Shown here: piece after piece, positions 1 to 9,689 of the stretch
How positions within the stretch are numbered: position 1 is the stretch's first letter
How the letters are laid out: each line of letters begins with the position of its first letter
Assembly: GCA_947396885.1 (NCBI GenBank)
Contig: OX377205.1
Span: 28,769,899 to 28,833,898 of the forward strand
DNA: 64,000 nucleotides
Reading direction: 5' to 3'
From: Heligmosomoides polygyrus polygyrus
Taxonomy: Eukaryota > Nematoda > Chromadorea > Rhabditida > Heligmosomidae
Position numbers and translations under genes: made by a program
Notes under the pieces: generated by a model
Database searches by the model: none
What the model was told of the DNA's origin: nothing
The model's input: only the letters and a program-made list of their open reading frames with translations

Positions 1-239
1 TTGGACCGCAATGGTCATAGAGTCCGAATAATGAAACAGAGATGAGCGTGGCTTGAGAAACACGCTTCCAAGAAGGACAGCACGACCTGTCTACTTCAAG
101 ACGGCGATTTTCTTAAAGGGGTGAGTTGCCTGATCGAGATAGCCTCCAGAAAATGAATATACGCTGTGTTCTCTGAGCAGCTCTTCATCCTCTGGAGAGA
201 AGAAGAAAAGAACCCATGGATTTGATCAGTGCTGCAACT

Positions 240-439
240 NNNNNNNNNNNNNNNNNNNNNNNNNNNNNNNNNNNNNNNNNNNNNNNNNNNNNNNNNNNNN
301 NNNNNNNNNNNNNNNNNNNNNNNNNNNNNNNNNNNNNNNNNNNNNNNNNNNNNNNNNNNNNNNNNNNNNNNNNNNNNNNNNNNNNNNNNNNNNNNNNNNN
401 NNNNNNNNNNNNNNNNNNNNNNNNNNNNNNNNNNNNNNN
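240..439. other. Assembly gap (200 N)
   Basis: Exactly 200 undetermined bases. The 9-mer GCTGCAACT ends at 239 and starts again at 440, so the two flanks share an identical end. The gap may therefore join overlapping contigs, or sit on a collapsed repeat. The flanking DNA (1-239, 440-1130) shows no coding region, repeat or RNA that I recognise. Confidence 0.97.
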
Positions 440-1130
440 GCTGCAACTTCGGGAACGTCCGGGTGGAGATCTCCTCATATTCGCCAGTATTACGAGAACT
501 TATTTAAGGAGATATGCAGGAATGTAAGGAATTCAGGTGAAATATCAGGAGCTACAACAACGCATTTGGCCCTTCTTGTTCTATCTTCAGGGTTTCTCCC
601 GCTTAGTCGCTGGATTCGCTCTTCTGGCGGAGAGTCGTTGGATACACCGCCCTCAGAAAGGGGTGGTGGGGCGAGAGGCGCGCCGAAGACAAGATGTTCG
701 GGTCCCTGCCTTCACATGGAGGCATCGCATTTCTAATCACCTCCTTTGCCTCTGCAGCTTTATCCTGATCAGATTTCGTTCTTGAGACAAGAGTCAGAAT
801 CTTGTTCACCATATTTGGAGGAAAAAAGTTTTCAGCTGCAGCGCCAAGGCTTTCTTCAGGTCCCGCACATTGCTCAGTACTAAAGCGTCGTCCGCATTTT
901 CCGACAAGTACAGCAACATCTTAGCGAGATATGTCATGACAACAACGCGGAACTCCTTACCGGAATCACCCACAGTCTCCAGTTGAGGCGAAAATTTAAA
1001 GGATTGTAGTGAAAAATGAAAGAATCTAGAGAGAAGGACGACGTTCTCCTTTCCTCAACTGCCTCCATAACCAAACCGACTGGAAAATGACTTCAGAGTT
1101 CCCTGAGATGCGCTTCCCAATCGTCTCCTA
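440..1130. other. Unassigned sequence
   Basis: I see no recognisable domain, RNA or repeat here. Short ORFs occur on both strands without family similarity or splice-site support. Confidence 0.5.
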
Positions 1131-3217
1131 TTAGCTGTTAGATTTTTGGAGGATGTCACGCCAATTCACGACGGTTTCGCGCGCAACAAACTTGTCCGAA
1201 CCGGGCGGCGCGGGCAGAACGGTGTACCAAACCATTTGTAACGTATCGGACCAACGCTTCAGGCGTCCTCTAGGCCGCTTTCCTGACACTTCCAACTTAA
1301 GGCCTATTTTGCGGACGCTGTCTTCTTTCAAGAACGTGGCCGTACCATCGCAGGCGTCAGATCTTCATGCTGTGCGAAAGCAAGCGAATCGGACGGTATT
1401 GGAGCAGTCTGCAGGACTGCCCTTATTCTTCCAAATCGGAATCGTACTGTTGTGCCAACACTCCGGTACTTTCTTCTCCTTTAGTACCTGGTTGAAGAGG
1501 CCAACCACTCAGCAGGATACCAGGGCTTCGACTTCCAAACATCGGCTGCCAGATCATCCAGTCCTGTCGCCTTGCATGGTTTCATCTTCTTCAGAGCCGA
1601 TTCTGTTTCCTCCACCTGATCTTGTGAACGGGACTGTGAACAGAACCCACAGAAGGGATGGCCGGCTGAGGAAAACCCATAGTGGAAATTTCCTTAAAGT
1701 AATCACGCCACCGCTTCAGCGCCTTTTTGCGGTCTGTCAGAAGATGGCCACTCTCATCATTGATGCAAAAGAACTTTTCAGTATCCTCAGTATCCTCCGT
1801 CTGGCTACGGCGGGTCTTAGTAAGTCGGTACAAATACCGTTCACCATCGCGCGGCTCGAGCTTTCGGTAGACATCACCATAATGAGTGGCTTTCGCAACA
1901 GCAACGGCTTTCTTTGCAGCCTTCTTCGCCTTCTGATATTCTGCCAGTTGTCGGCTGTTCTGTCGCCGAGAAACACATGATACAGCCACTTCTTCTCTCG
2001 AACTTTCGCGTTCTCATCGTCCGTCCACAGCAATGTCTGCTTGTCGACTTTGCGGCTTCGTAGTGCCCAGTTCCAATCTTGCCATTTGGCGTATCGCGTC
2101 GGTTGCTCTCTTCCAAGTTTCATCGATAGTCGTGACTGTCGGCAACTGTACGCGAGAAATCCCAGCTGCTTTCTTCTCTTTCATTTGCCACAACATGATT
2201 CTTACAGCACCGCATCGCTCGATTTGTTTCTGCCTCGGAGGGGCAATTTTTAGGGTGCAGATCAGCTGTCGATGCTATGGGGCGACGGTCTCATACGACG
2301 CGACCTTCGCGTCTGTGACGAGCTTTAGATCACGATCCTTCACAAGGACAAACTCTATCTAAGTCCTGGTGCTCCCGCTATAGAGCGAGATGAGGTGGAA
2401 ACCGCGTTTGTGAAATACGGGGTTCACTAGGAATTTATGGATTCCGCATACTCAGGGATACGAGGACCATCTGCGTTACGCGACCCGTAACCGAATCCAC
2501 CATGACAGCTGTACCCGTCTTTCGTGGCGCCGACGTGCCAATTAAGGTCACCTGCGATAATATCTTTCGGCGGTACCTCTGCTGTCTTCTCATCAAGCAT
2601 ACTCCAGAACATAGCTTGATCGGAGCAGCCAGTCTGCGGAGCATACGCAGAGGAGAAGTGATAGAGTCCCTTCAGCAGCGACAACGATCTTCATCAACCG
2701 ATCGTTAAAGCGCTCGATACTTACAACCGAGTCACGAAATCGTTCGGAGATGATTACTCCGACACCGCCGGTGGTCCTGGGGCTACATAGAATGGCCTTG
2801 AAGCCACGTCCTTTGTCCCTTGACTTGCTGCAGGAGCACCTCGTCTCCTGCACCGCACAGAAGTGAACCTTTCTACGCTACAGTGCTTTAACCAATTCGC
2901 GGCCCGTCAACGTACCCACATTCGGCGTAGCTACGCGGGTCCTGCTTACGTTACGGGACTTTCGGACTAGCTCAGTGCCGCTCCCCTCCCCGATGCCATC
3001 CTCGCACACTTTCCACACTCGCCGGGCTCTCCGAGTGCACGTCGGCTCCCGCGGACGCCGTAGCACAACCTCGAGAAACATGACTATTCATACACCTTGT
3101 GATGTAACATGGGTCTTCGTAGGCCAGCCTCCCATAGGCCTATCGCCTGCATTCCGTGCTTAGCTTAGCTCACAAAGCGAGCAGTTTCCAGTGGCACCAC
3201 GACGAGGAACAGACATC
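1131..3217 (-). mobile_element. RTE-like non-LTR retrotransposon copy A, internally deleted
   Basis: The minus strand reads as an RTE-type element from its 5' end (about 3217) to a C-terminal stop near 1131. It matches the better preserved copy at 21046-24177 almost segment by segment. The endonuclease part (about 2880-2430) keeps the GDLNWHVG-type motif, followed by the linker (2100-1590, KKALKRWRDYF) and the start of the RT domain. The reading then jumps near 1350-1365 from the SHSMK region directly to the C-terminal KEDSVRKIGL region. The central RT catalytic core (motifs A to YADD, about 1 kb in copy B) is missing. Several frameshifts and stops are present, so the copy is dead. Its last 35 or so residues differ from copy B, suggesting a sister subfamily. 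Host-cell function: none expected. Confidence 0.9.
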
Positions 3218-3844
3218 GCCAACTTGCCACATCGCTTCTCTATCAGCTAAAATATCACTTCCTCGAGCACCAGGTCCCTATAGCTTTCGAATACATGGGT
3301 AAGTCTACCATGCTTTACATCGCTTAGCAGTATCTCAGAAAGAGCACTAGTCGTAGGCCCAACTGTAGTTTTTGGATTCAGAACAAGCATAACCTGAACG
3401 GCTTGCACATCCTGCCAATAGGAGATGTTCGCGAGCTTCAGCGCAACGTATACAACAGGAACTCACTGCTTTTGCTGTGAAATACGGGAGTACTTTCGTT
3501 GGAACAGCGGCAGATGGGAGAAAAGATAGCGACAAGAAAAGGATATTGGCCGAATATTTACCGTTAGTCCCAGAGGGGGTCAACGGTTCTACCTTATGTT
3601 ACTTTACACAGCTAGTGCTACAAGTTTCGAGTTTCTTAAGACAATCAACGTCGTGCAATACCCTTCGTTCAAAGAAGCCGCAGGTGCCGCTGGATATTTA
3701 CGTGGCGACGAAGAACACCGCTGGTGCTCAGAGGAAGCCAGTAGATAGGCAATGCCAGCTGAAATAAGAGCACTATTTTTGTACATTTTGAGCCTCTTTG
3801 AGATTCATAATGGAGCCCTCCTTTGAAATGAATTTAAGGAATTA
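3218..3844. other. Unassigned sequence
   Basis: No recognisable gene or repeat. Short ORFs on both strands lack codon or domain support. A host exon candidate begins just downstream. Confidence 0.4.
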
Positions 3845-3970
3845 ATGACGGATGTGACGGATGACGTTCGTGCCCAGTGCCTCTCGCAGCAAATTGCCGA
3901 AGCTGTCGCGTATAACCAGATTAAGGAGATCGCTGTTAGTTTCGGAGTGAGCAGAACTGATCTCATTGTT
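3845..3970 (+). CDS. Candidate host exon, unknown protein
   Basis: An ATG-started 42-codon open stretch (MTDVTDDVRAQC... to ...SRTDLIV) ends exactly at GTT|GTGAGT, a consensus 5' splice site in phase 0. The composition (helical, mixed charge, no low complexity) looks coding, unlike neighbouring frames. I do not recognise the family. The next exon is not identifiable: a tRNA-like repeat and Helitron debris follow within 50-500 bases. An in-frame stop lies seven codons upstream of the ATG, and a possible acceptor (AATTTAAG) lies just before it, so the true exon start is uncertain. It could also be a captured gene fragment inside the Helitron. Confidence 0.3.
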
Positions 3971-4019
3971 GTGAGTACCCAACTAGGGTCTACATCTACG
4001 AGTATATAAGTTAAGTAGT

Positions 4020-4128
4020 GTTGCGATCAAAACTCTTGCGCCAGGCGGGACTCGAACCCGCATCTTCTGCTTTCCGGGCAGCGATGTTCGCCTTACACCA
4101 CCGGCGCTGTTTGACCGCACGTAACATC
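4020..4128 (-). repeat. tRNA-like repeat, copy 1 (full unit)
   Basis: A unit of about 109 bp recurs at 5494-5597 in the same orientation. Besides the tRNA-like body, both copies keep the same flanks (GTTGCGATCAAAACTCTT on one side, TGTTTGACCGCACG.AACATC on the other). What was copied is therefore a unit larger than a mature tRNA, consistent with a tRNA-gene-derived repeat. Confidence 0.8.
4038..4107 (-). tRNA. tRNA-like sequence, probably not a functional tRNA
   Basis: The minus strand gives a 70-nt tRNA-like fold. A 7-bp acceptor stem is formed by GCGCCGG with CTGGCGC (one G-U). A perfect 5-bp T-stem encloses GGTTCGAGTCC, a canonical B box. The anticodon stem is CTGC/GCAG with loop CCGGAAA. 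The loop would give anticodon GGA, but position 33 is C instead of the near-invariant U, and there is no long variable arm as a serine tRNA would need. The overall body resembles nematode tRNA-Gly. I read it as a tRNA pseudogene or the head of a SINE-like repeat. A tRNAscan-SE run would settle the class. Confidence 0.5.
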
Positions 4129-4507
4129 CGCGATATCCTCGAGGTCTGTCAGCACCCACCCGTGATACGGGATGGCCCGGCCGCTGATATCAGCATGGAA
4201 CCGGTTAATCTGAAGACCTTACTAGTAACAATGCTTGTATAATAGTAGTATAATATAGGCCAAACAGGAATGAGTGATATGACTTAGCATACTTAGGTGA
4301 GCACTCTAGGATAAGTATCATTCAGTAACATCCTCAGGCATAACTTAGGGGTACCGCAAGCGGGCAATAGAGATAGCGCTCAAGTAGTCCACTCTAGGCG
4401 TGGTGCCCCCTTTCAAGACCAGAGGCAGGAGGTCCCATTGGCTAACTATCGGAGATATCTGTAGCTCCGCCTCTGCATATTGTCTATATAACCTGCTGTG
4501 ATGTGAT
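4129..4507. other. Unassigned sequence between tRNA-like repeat and Helitron remnant
   Basis: No domain recognised. It may belong to the Helitron body, whose helicase becomes readable from about 4508. Confidence 0.4.
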
Positions 4508-5796
4508 GTTCGTGTTGTGCTCTGCAGGTAACCAACGTAATAAAACCATTATTACAAGCTTTGCCGCATGCATTGGTGTCTGCCAAACTCATTCCACTAC
4601 CCGACTGCGAACCGGTTGCATTCGGTGGTGAATTTGTTGATACCGCCCAACAACGCGAAGATGGACGGTGCATGTACCTGACACTCGATTCTGGACAGAA
4701 GCACATAGTGGACGCTGTCCTAGCTGGTGAAGAAACATGTTTCTTTCTCTGGTCCTGGAGGTTCCGGTCAAACTTACGCCTACAACACTCCCACAAAATA
4801 TAGCGAGGGTAGGAAAAGCGAGTACTCAACGTCGCCTTGTCAGGGATAGCTGCAACCCCTCTCCCTCTTGGCCAGACTGTGCATTCAGCTTTCCGCCTTC
4901 CGGTGCCACTTAACGATGAAAACAAAACATCGCCAATGGCAAATCAATCTAATTAAGCTCGGAAGCTTCTACAGGTAGACTACATTATATGGGACGAAGC
5001 CTCAGTGGTTGGTCAGCGATTCTGACACTAAAGAATTTCGACTCCTTCGAGATTAACAACAAGGTGCTTTTGAAGCTACCAGGACATAAGAAGATTTACA
5101 GAAGAATAGATAAAGTTGTAAATGACGAAACGATAGCTACCGACAATACAGAGTACTCCTTGCAGTTGCTCATCAGCTTGACACCCCAGGGATATCCGCC
5201 ACATGAACTTCATCTCAAGAAGGGAACATTAGTGATGCTTCCTCGGAATCTTAGAGTCAGCAAGGGTCTATGCGATGATAAACTCACCATTGAACATAGG
5301 TATATTTTGGTCTGCAAAATTGCAACTGGAACAAGTAAAGCCAGGAGGTTCTTATTCCAAGAACAGTATTTTGTTCTCCTGTCCATGACACCTCACCGTG
5401 TAGATTCAAAAAGAAACAATTTTCCGTGCTTTAACACATTTGCTTAAGCCTGGAGCGGCTGGTAGAGAGGCTATATGTTGTTACGGTGGTTTTGTTGCGA
5501 TCAAAACTCTTGCGCCAGGCAGGACTCCGCATCTTCTGCTTTCCGGGCAGCGATGTTCGCCTTACACCACCGGCTCTGTTTGACCGCACGCAACATCGTA
5601 AATTTTCCGTGAGTTTGGCCTATGCAATAGGCCAATGAACAAAAGCCAGGAACTAACATTCAACAAAGTCGGTGTATGTCTTCCCAGCCCATTATGATCT
5701 CATGGTCAACTTTACGTGGCGTGCTCGCGAGTTCGACAGAAATCCCATCTGAAGATTTGGTTAACACTAGGACTCGAGACGATACCAAACGTAGTA
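4508..5796 (+). pseudogene. Helitron replicase/helicase C-terminal remnant
   Basis: Fragments of a PIF1-like helicase as found in Helitron Rep/Hel proteins occur in order on the plus strand. First is the segment before Walker A (QKHIVDAVLAGEETCFFL, 4693-4750). A frameshifted Walker A follows (GPGGSGQTYAYNT, about 4752-4790), where the catalytic lysine of GKT is replaced by Gln. Next comes a 153-codon open stretch (4989-5447) with KNFDSFEINNKVLLKLPGH and LTPQGYPPHELHLKKGTLV, typical of the middle of Helitron helicases. After an interrupting tRNA-like repeat (5494-5597), the last motif is readable with a stop in it (KVGVCLPSPL, then SHGQLYVACSR, about 5668-5735) and a C-terminal tail. Frameshifts, stops and the lost lysine show it is inactive. 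No RC-Rep HUH motif or CTRR-type 3' end was found. Confidence 0.8.
5494..5597 (-). repeat. tRNA-like repeat, copy 2, with T-arm deletion
   Basis: Second copy of the unit at 4020-4128. The tRNA-like body (5512-5576) has lost five bases in the T-arm, destroying the B box, and one acceptor-stem base is changed (GGCTC for GGCGC). It lies inside the Helitron helicase frame between the FNTFA and KVGV segments, so it arrived after that helicase sequence or by recombination with copy 1. Confidence 0.8.
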
Positions 5797-5889
5797 TTCA
5801 CCGAGTAAGTGCTTCAGTAAATGTGGTCTTTTTGTTGTTTTTGAATAAAATTGTTTTGAAGAGCACACATGCTTCTTTGTGTGAAAGTA

Positions 5890-7060
5890 TTAGGTTGTAA
5901 CGAATTAAATGGCGCTGGCTCGCGCCATTTTTTGGCGCATCTTTACGCGTTTGATCAAGAACAAACCGTAACATGTGGCATATCATATAGAAGCGCAAGC
6001 TTTGCTCTACCCGTAAGTACCAAATTTTCTATGTAAAAGTGGGAAAACTTTAGAGTTTTATTGACTTTTTTGCAGATGGACAAAAGGGTAATCCGAGGCA
6101 TTAACTTGTATGAATTCAAGCTGGGCACTACAGCTAAGGGGGCGGACAAGAAGATCAACGCCGCATTCGGTCAAGGATGTTCCACAATTCGGACGGCGTA
6201 TCGTTGGTATAAGAAGTTCCGGAATGGAGATGAGAGCTTGGAAGAACATGAAGGTCGTGGGGGCATAGTGATGTTGATGAGGACAAGCTGAGAGATGTGG
6301 TAGAGGACGATCCACACAAAGGTACCAGGGAGATAGCGAAGGTTCTTTGCGTCAGTCACAACACAGCTGCCCGGCATCTGAAGGAAATTGGGAAGACCAA
6401 AAATCTGGAAAGATGGGTGCCTCACGAGCTGTCTGAGGAGCAAAGAAACCGACGATATGAGATCTCGTCCGCACTGCTTCTACGGAACGAAACGGACCCT
6501 TCCTTGATCGCATCGTAACCTGTGACGAGAAATGGATAATGTACGACAACAGGCGACGATCGGCACAGTGGGTGGACAGCGATGAGAGCCCCAAGGTTTT
6601 TGCGAAGCCGGAATTGCACCAAAAGAAAGTAATGGTGACAGTACGGTGGTGTTCGCTGGGAATTATTCACCATAGCTTCCGCCCTCCCAGTGAATCCATC
6701 ACGGCAGAGAAGTACTGCATTAAAATTGAAGAAATAATGAAAAAGTTTAAGGATATCCGGCCGGCCTTGGTAAACCGAAGATGAGTTCTCCTTCTGCACG
6801 ACAATGCTCGCCCCCATGTAGCACGAATGACGTTGCAGAAATTGAATGAGCTGAGCATTGAAACTCTACCACATCCTCCGTTTTTTCCCGACCTCTCCCC
6901 AACAGACTCGAAAGCGTGCAATTGCGAGACACCCAGTTAGGCGTGTCGTAGCACTTGTATTCATAATAAGGTGGCTGTGCTGGAACTTTTTCAGTTTGTG
7001 TTAAACAGTCGAAGATCCATTGCCTACCACTTTTCATTACAGTTTAAAGAAAAATAACAA
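5890..7060 (+). mobile_element. Mariner-like DNA transposon, decayed
   Basis: Mariner transposase pieces appear in order on the plus strand. The N-terminal helix-turn-helix region is YEFKLGTTAKGADKKINAAF (6109-6168) through WYKKFRNGDESLEEHEGRGG. It is followed by DDPHKGTREIAKVLCVS, then CDEKWIMYDN (first Asp, about 6520), LLHDNARPH (second Asp, about 6790) and PDLSPTDS (third Asp region, about 6888). A weak tail, FVLNSRRSIAYHF, lies near 7000. At least three frameshifts or stops break the gene, and the stretch after PDLSPTD is degraded. The left end is probably at the TA before TTAGGTTGTAACG (5888). A short perfect hairpin (AATGGCGC/GCGCCATT) follows at 5908-5929. I could not place the right inverted repeat. 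Catalysis would be DDD cut-and-paste at TA; this copy cannot do it. Confidence 0.85.
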
Positions 7061-8860
7061 TGTATTGCTTAAATTATTTCTCAGCCAAATATTGAGACAG
7101 ATTTTAAGGCAGCACTAATACTCTATCTATCGCTTAAAGCCAGTAAAATGAAAGAGCAAAGCACGGCTCATTCACTCACTTCTTCACTAAATCTGTCCAA
7201 ATCGGTATTTTTTTTAGAGATTGACAAAAAGTGTAGAGATACCAGAAGATGGTCGTCCCGAAAATCATCTTCTTCAATTCTTTTTTATTCTCCTTCACGT
7301 CAGAGGCCAAAGCTTGTGTGAAGGACAAGATGGTTGGACCAGGTGTAGAACTTGCAAACAACATGGAGATCGGTCAAGCAGTACTTTTGGGTAAAGGTGA
7401 TGTGTTAATCTGCGCGCTGTCAGTTTGTTTACCTAGGCTTTTCATGACATCTCAAGCCTATTTACAAGTGTTTGAACTGAAACTGAAGTTTGGAGCTACA
7501 GTAAAGAATGGCCACGCCACGTAACTTTCGTTATAATGCCAGCCTCCAAATTTTTGAAATAATGTCGATTTCGGTTTATAAAATCCACCACTACGTTATT
7601 GAGTTTATCCGTCGATGGCGCTTGAATGATCTTACCCTTGCAGGATCACTCTCACCACATAACGCGTCGGCAAAACTTTTCACTCACGGGCCGAGGCATG
7701 GCTCAGACCCAGCGAGTGTCGGGATTGCACGATTATGATGTCTGAACGAAGCGCTTCACAGCAGGGAGAAGTTTCAATTGATCTATACTATCGTTCGTTT
7801 GAGTGATGTAGTTGGTTTTCTATCAGAGCCTCAGAGCTAACCAATTGGGTAGGATTTGCGCCATTGTGTTGGTCAACGGAAGCGCTTCACAGCAATTGGG
7901 GCGTTTCGATCAAGCAGTCAATATCGATCGTATTATCGGTCTTTCCAATGCGAAACTGAATTTCTCTTAGATCCATTGAAGGAAGGACGCTCAATATAAG
8001 AAATCCCACCATACATAAAGGAGGAAGGTATGAGACACTTTCTGTAGTGGTTCTTCAACCAGTTCCCTCTCCTCCAAGATTTCGACTACACCAGTCTTTT
8101 TATAATTCTTGACGTATGTCCCCTAAGAATTAGTGGTCAATGTAATAGTCCGGAAAACGCTCGTCTTGATATGGAAATTGTTCAGTTTGATCTCAAGATC
8201 ATACTTTCTTAGCGCGTTGGCTTACTAGGCTATTTCTACCTGCCCAGGTCCTCCAGTTTTCAGCGGTCTCAACCAAGTCTTGCTCCAAGGTTCTAAATAT
8301 TCGGCAGTGCTTTGACCAGTTTCCATACTGCTATATGCAGAGAAGCCTTTTGCGGAAGACATCACACCTCGTGGCATAAAGCGCAACGACTGGACGGAAA
8401 CGTCAAACATTCGATTAGGCATGACGAGCTGCAATAGTTTGTGAACACAACCCTAGACGAAGCAGGAGTGCTGCGGACATTTTTCTGAGTGCTATAGATG
8501 GATGTGGTTATTACCAAGGGATCAATCAACCTTTAGTATGCGTACGTTCCTACGTGTTCGACTTCGACTCTAGGACGTTTCTCTACTCAGCGCTGGTTGC
8601 CCACGAAGCCGGCGACGGCAGCTGAGTCAGAAAGCGTCGCTAGCTAGATTGGGCTACGTTCCTAGAGCGGCCCGCCATACCCGAAGCCGGCAAGCCTGGT
8701 GTGGTCCGCACGTCCAACGTCAGTCACCGGCGAAGCCGGCGACGGACGCTGGTCACACGATAATCGGACTTCCTTCCGCTAGCACTACAGCCTCTACAGC
8801 CTATACTACGCGCTTGGCCATCGTGTATAGAGCTGCTTCCTGTTCACACACTGAGACAGT
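7061..8860. other. Unassigned sequence
   Basis: No family recognised. A 16-base motif, GAAGCGCTTCACAGCA, occurs twice (7747 and 7880). Short CGAAGCCGGCRACGG-like repeats occur at 8602-8750. ORFs at 7249-7524 and 8225-8434 (minus) have no supporting domains. Confidence 0.4.
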
Positions 8861-9661
8861 TAAGGGCTGGGCACACTCCTGCTGCTTGACGTACCTCCAA
8901 TGATTAAGAATAGGGCAGAAACCGCGCTTATGGCACACTTCGTTTCAGCGGTGACGCTTAAGGGTTGGGCACACTCGGCAGTGGCTTTAGTGCGTCAAAA
9001 ACGGGGCGTGGCGTCGCTCTCAGGCTCAGGACATGTTTGCGGTGAGGGGCGGTCGTTCTTTCTTCTCTGGTGTCAGCATTGGACCACTGCCATCCATCGC
9101 TCAGCTGACCGGTTGGCTGGTTTGGTTGAGGAAAGGGCTTTCCTAACTTACTTATCTTATCTCTTTCTCAGGAGCGATAGCATCAGCTTCATGGAATGAC
9201 CGAGCTCATTCCCTGAAGCTGACACCTGTAGCGCTGACGCTGGGCGTCAACGCTGAAGCGAAGTGTGCCATAAGCGCGCCCCCGACCCTGACGCAGAGAC
9301 ACCTACTCTTCGTCTCTGCCCTATTCTTCATCATTGGAGCTGCGTCAAGCAGCAGGAGTGTGCCCAGCCCTTTAGCGTCAGCGCTGCAAGCGTCAGCTTC
9401 ACGGAATGAGCTCGATCAGTCCGCGAAGCTGACGCTATCGCTTTTGAGCAAGAGATAAGATAAGTAAGATAGGAAAACCCCTTCCTCAACCAAACCAGCC
9501 AACCAGTCAGCTGAGCGATGGTTGGCAGTGGTCCAATGTCGACACCAGAGAAAGAAAGAACGACTGCTCCTCACCGCAAACATGTCCTGAGCCTGAGAGC
9601 GACGCCTCGCCCCGTTTTTGACGCACTGAAGCCGCTTCCGAGTGTGCCCAACCCTTTAAGC
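8861..9661. repeat. Complex fold-back repeat cluster (MITE-like)
   Basis: The motif TTAAGGGYTGGGCACACTC, or a close variant, occurs four times: forward at about 8861 and 8957, inverted ending at about 9373 and 9661. Block B (8957-9222) is repeated inverted at about 9385-9661 with high identity. Block A (8861-8957) is repeated inverted at about 9251-9373. Each B block ends in its own hairpin built on TCAGCTTC/GAAGCTGA. The block order is A-B-A'-B' and not a plain palindrome. The TTAA at the motif edge suggests a TTAA-targeting non-autonomous DNA element, possibly two copies recombined. No transposase is encoded. Confidence 0.75.
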
Positions 9662-9689
9662 TCCTTAAAGTTATCAGCAACCTTATCTC

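Noticed and set aside
96..527. Frames running through the N gap
   Set aside because: Most of their codons are undetermined bases, so they carry no evidence.
1153..1980. 275-codon plus-strand frame
   Set aside because: Antisense shadow of RTE copy A. The same shadow recurs opposite copy B (21929-22690) and opposite fragment G.
4038..4107. Functional tRNA-Ser(GGA) or tRNA-Gly gene
   Set aside because: C at position 33, no long variable arm, and a duplicated damaged copy argue for a pseudogene or repeat.
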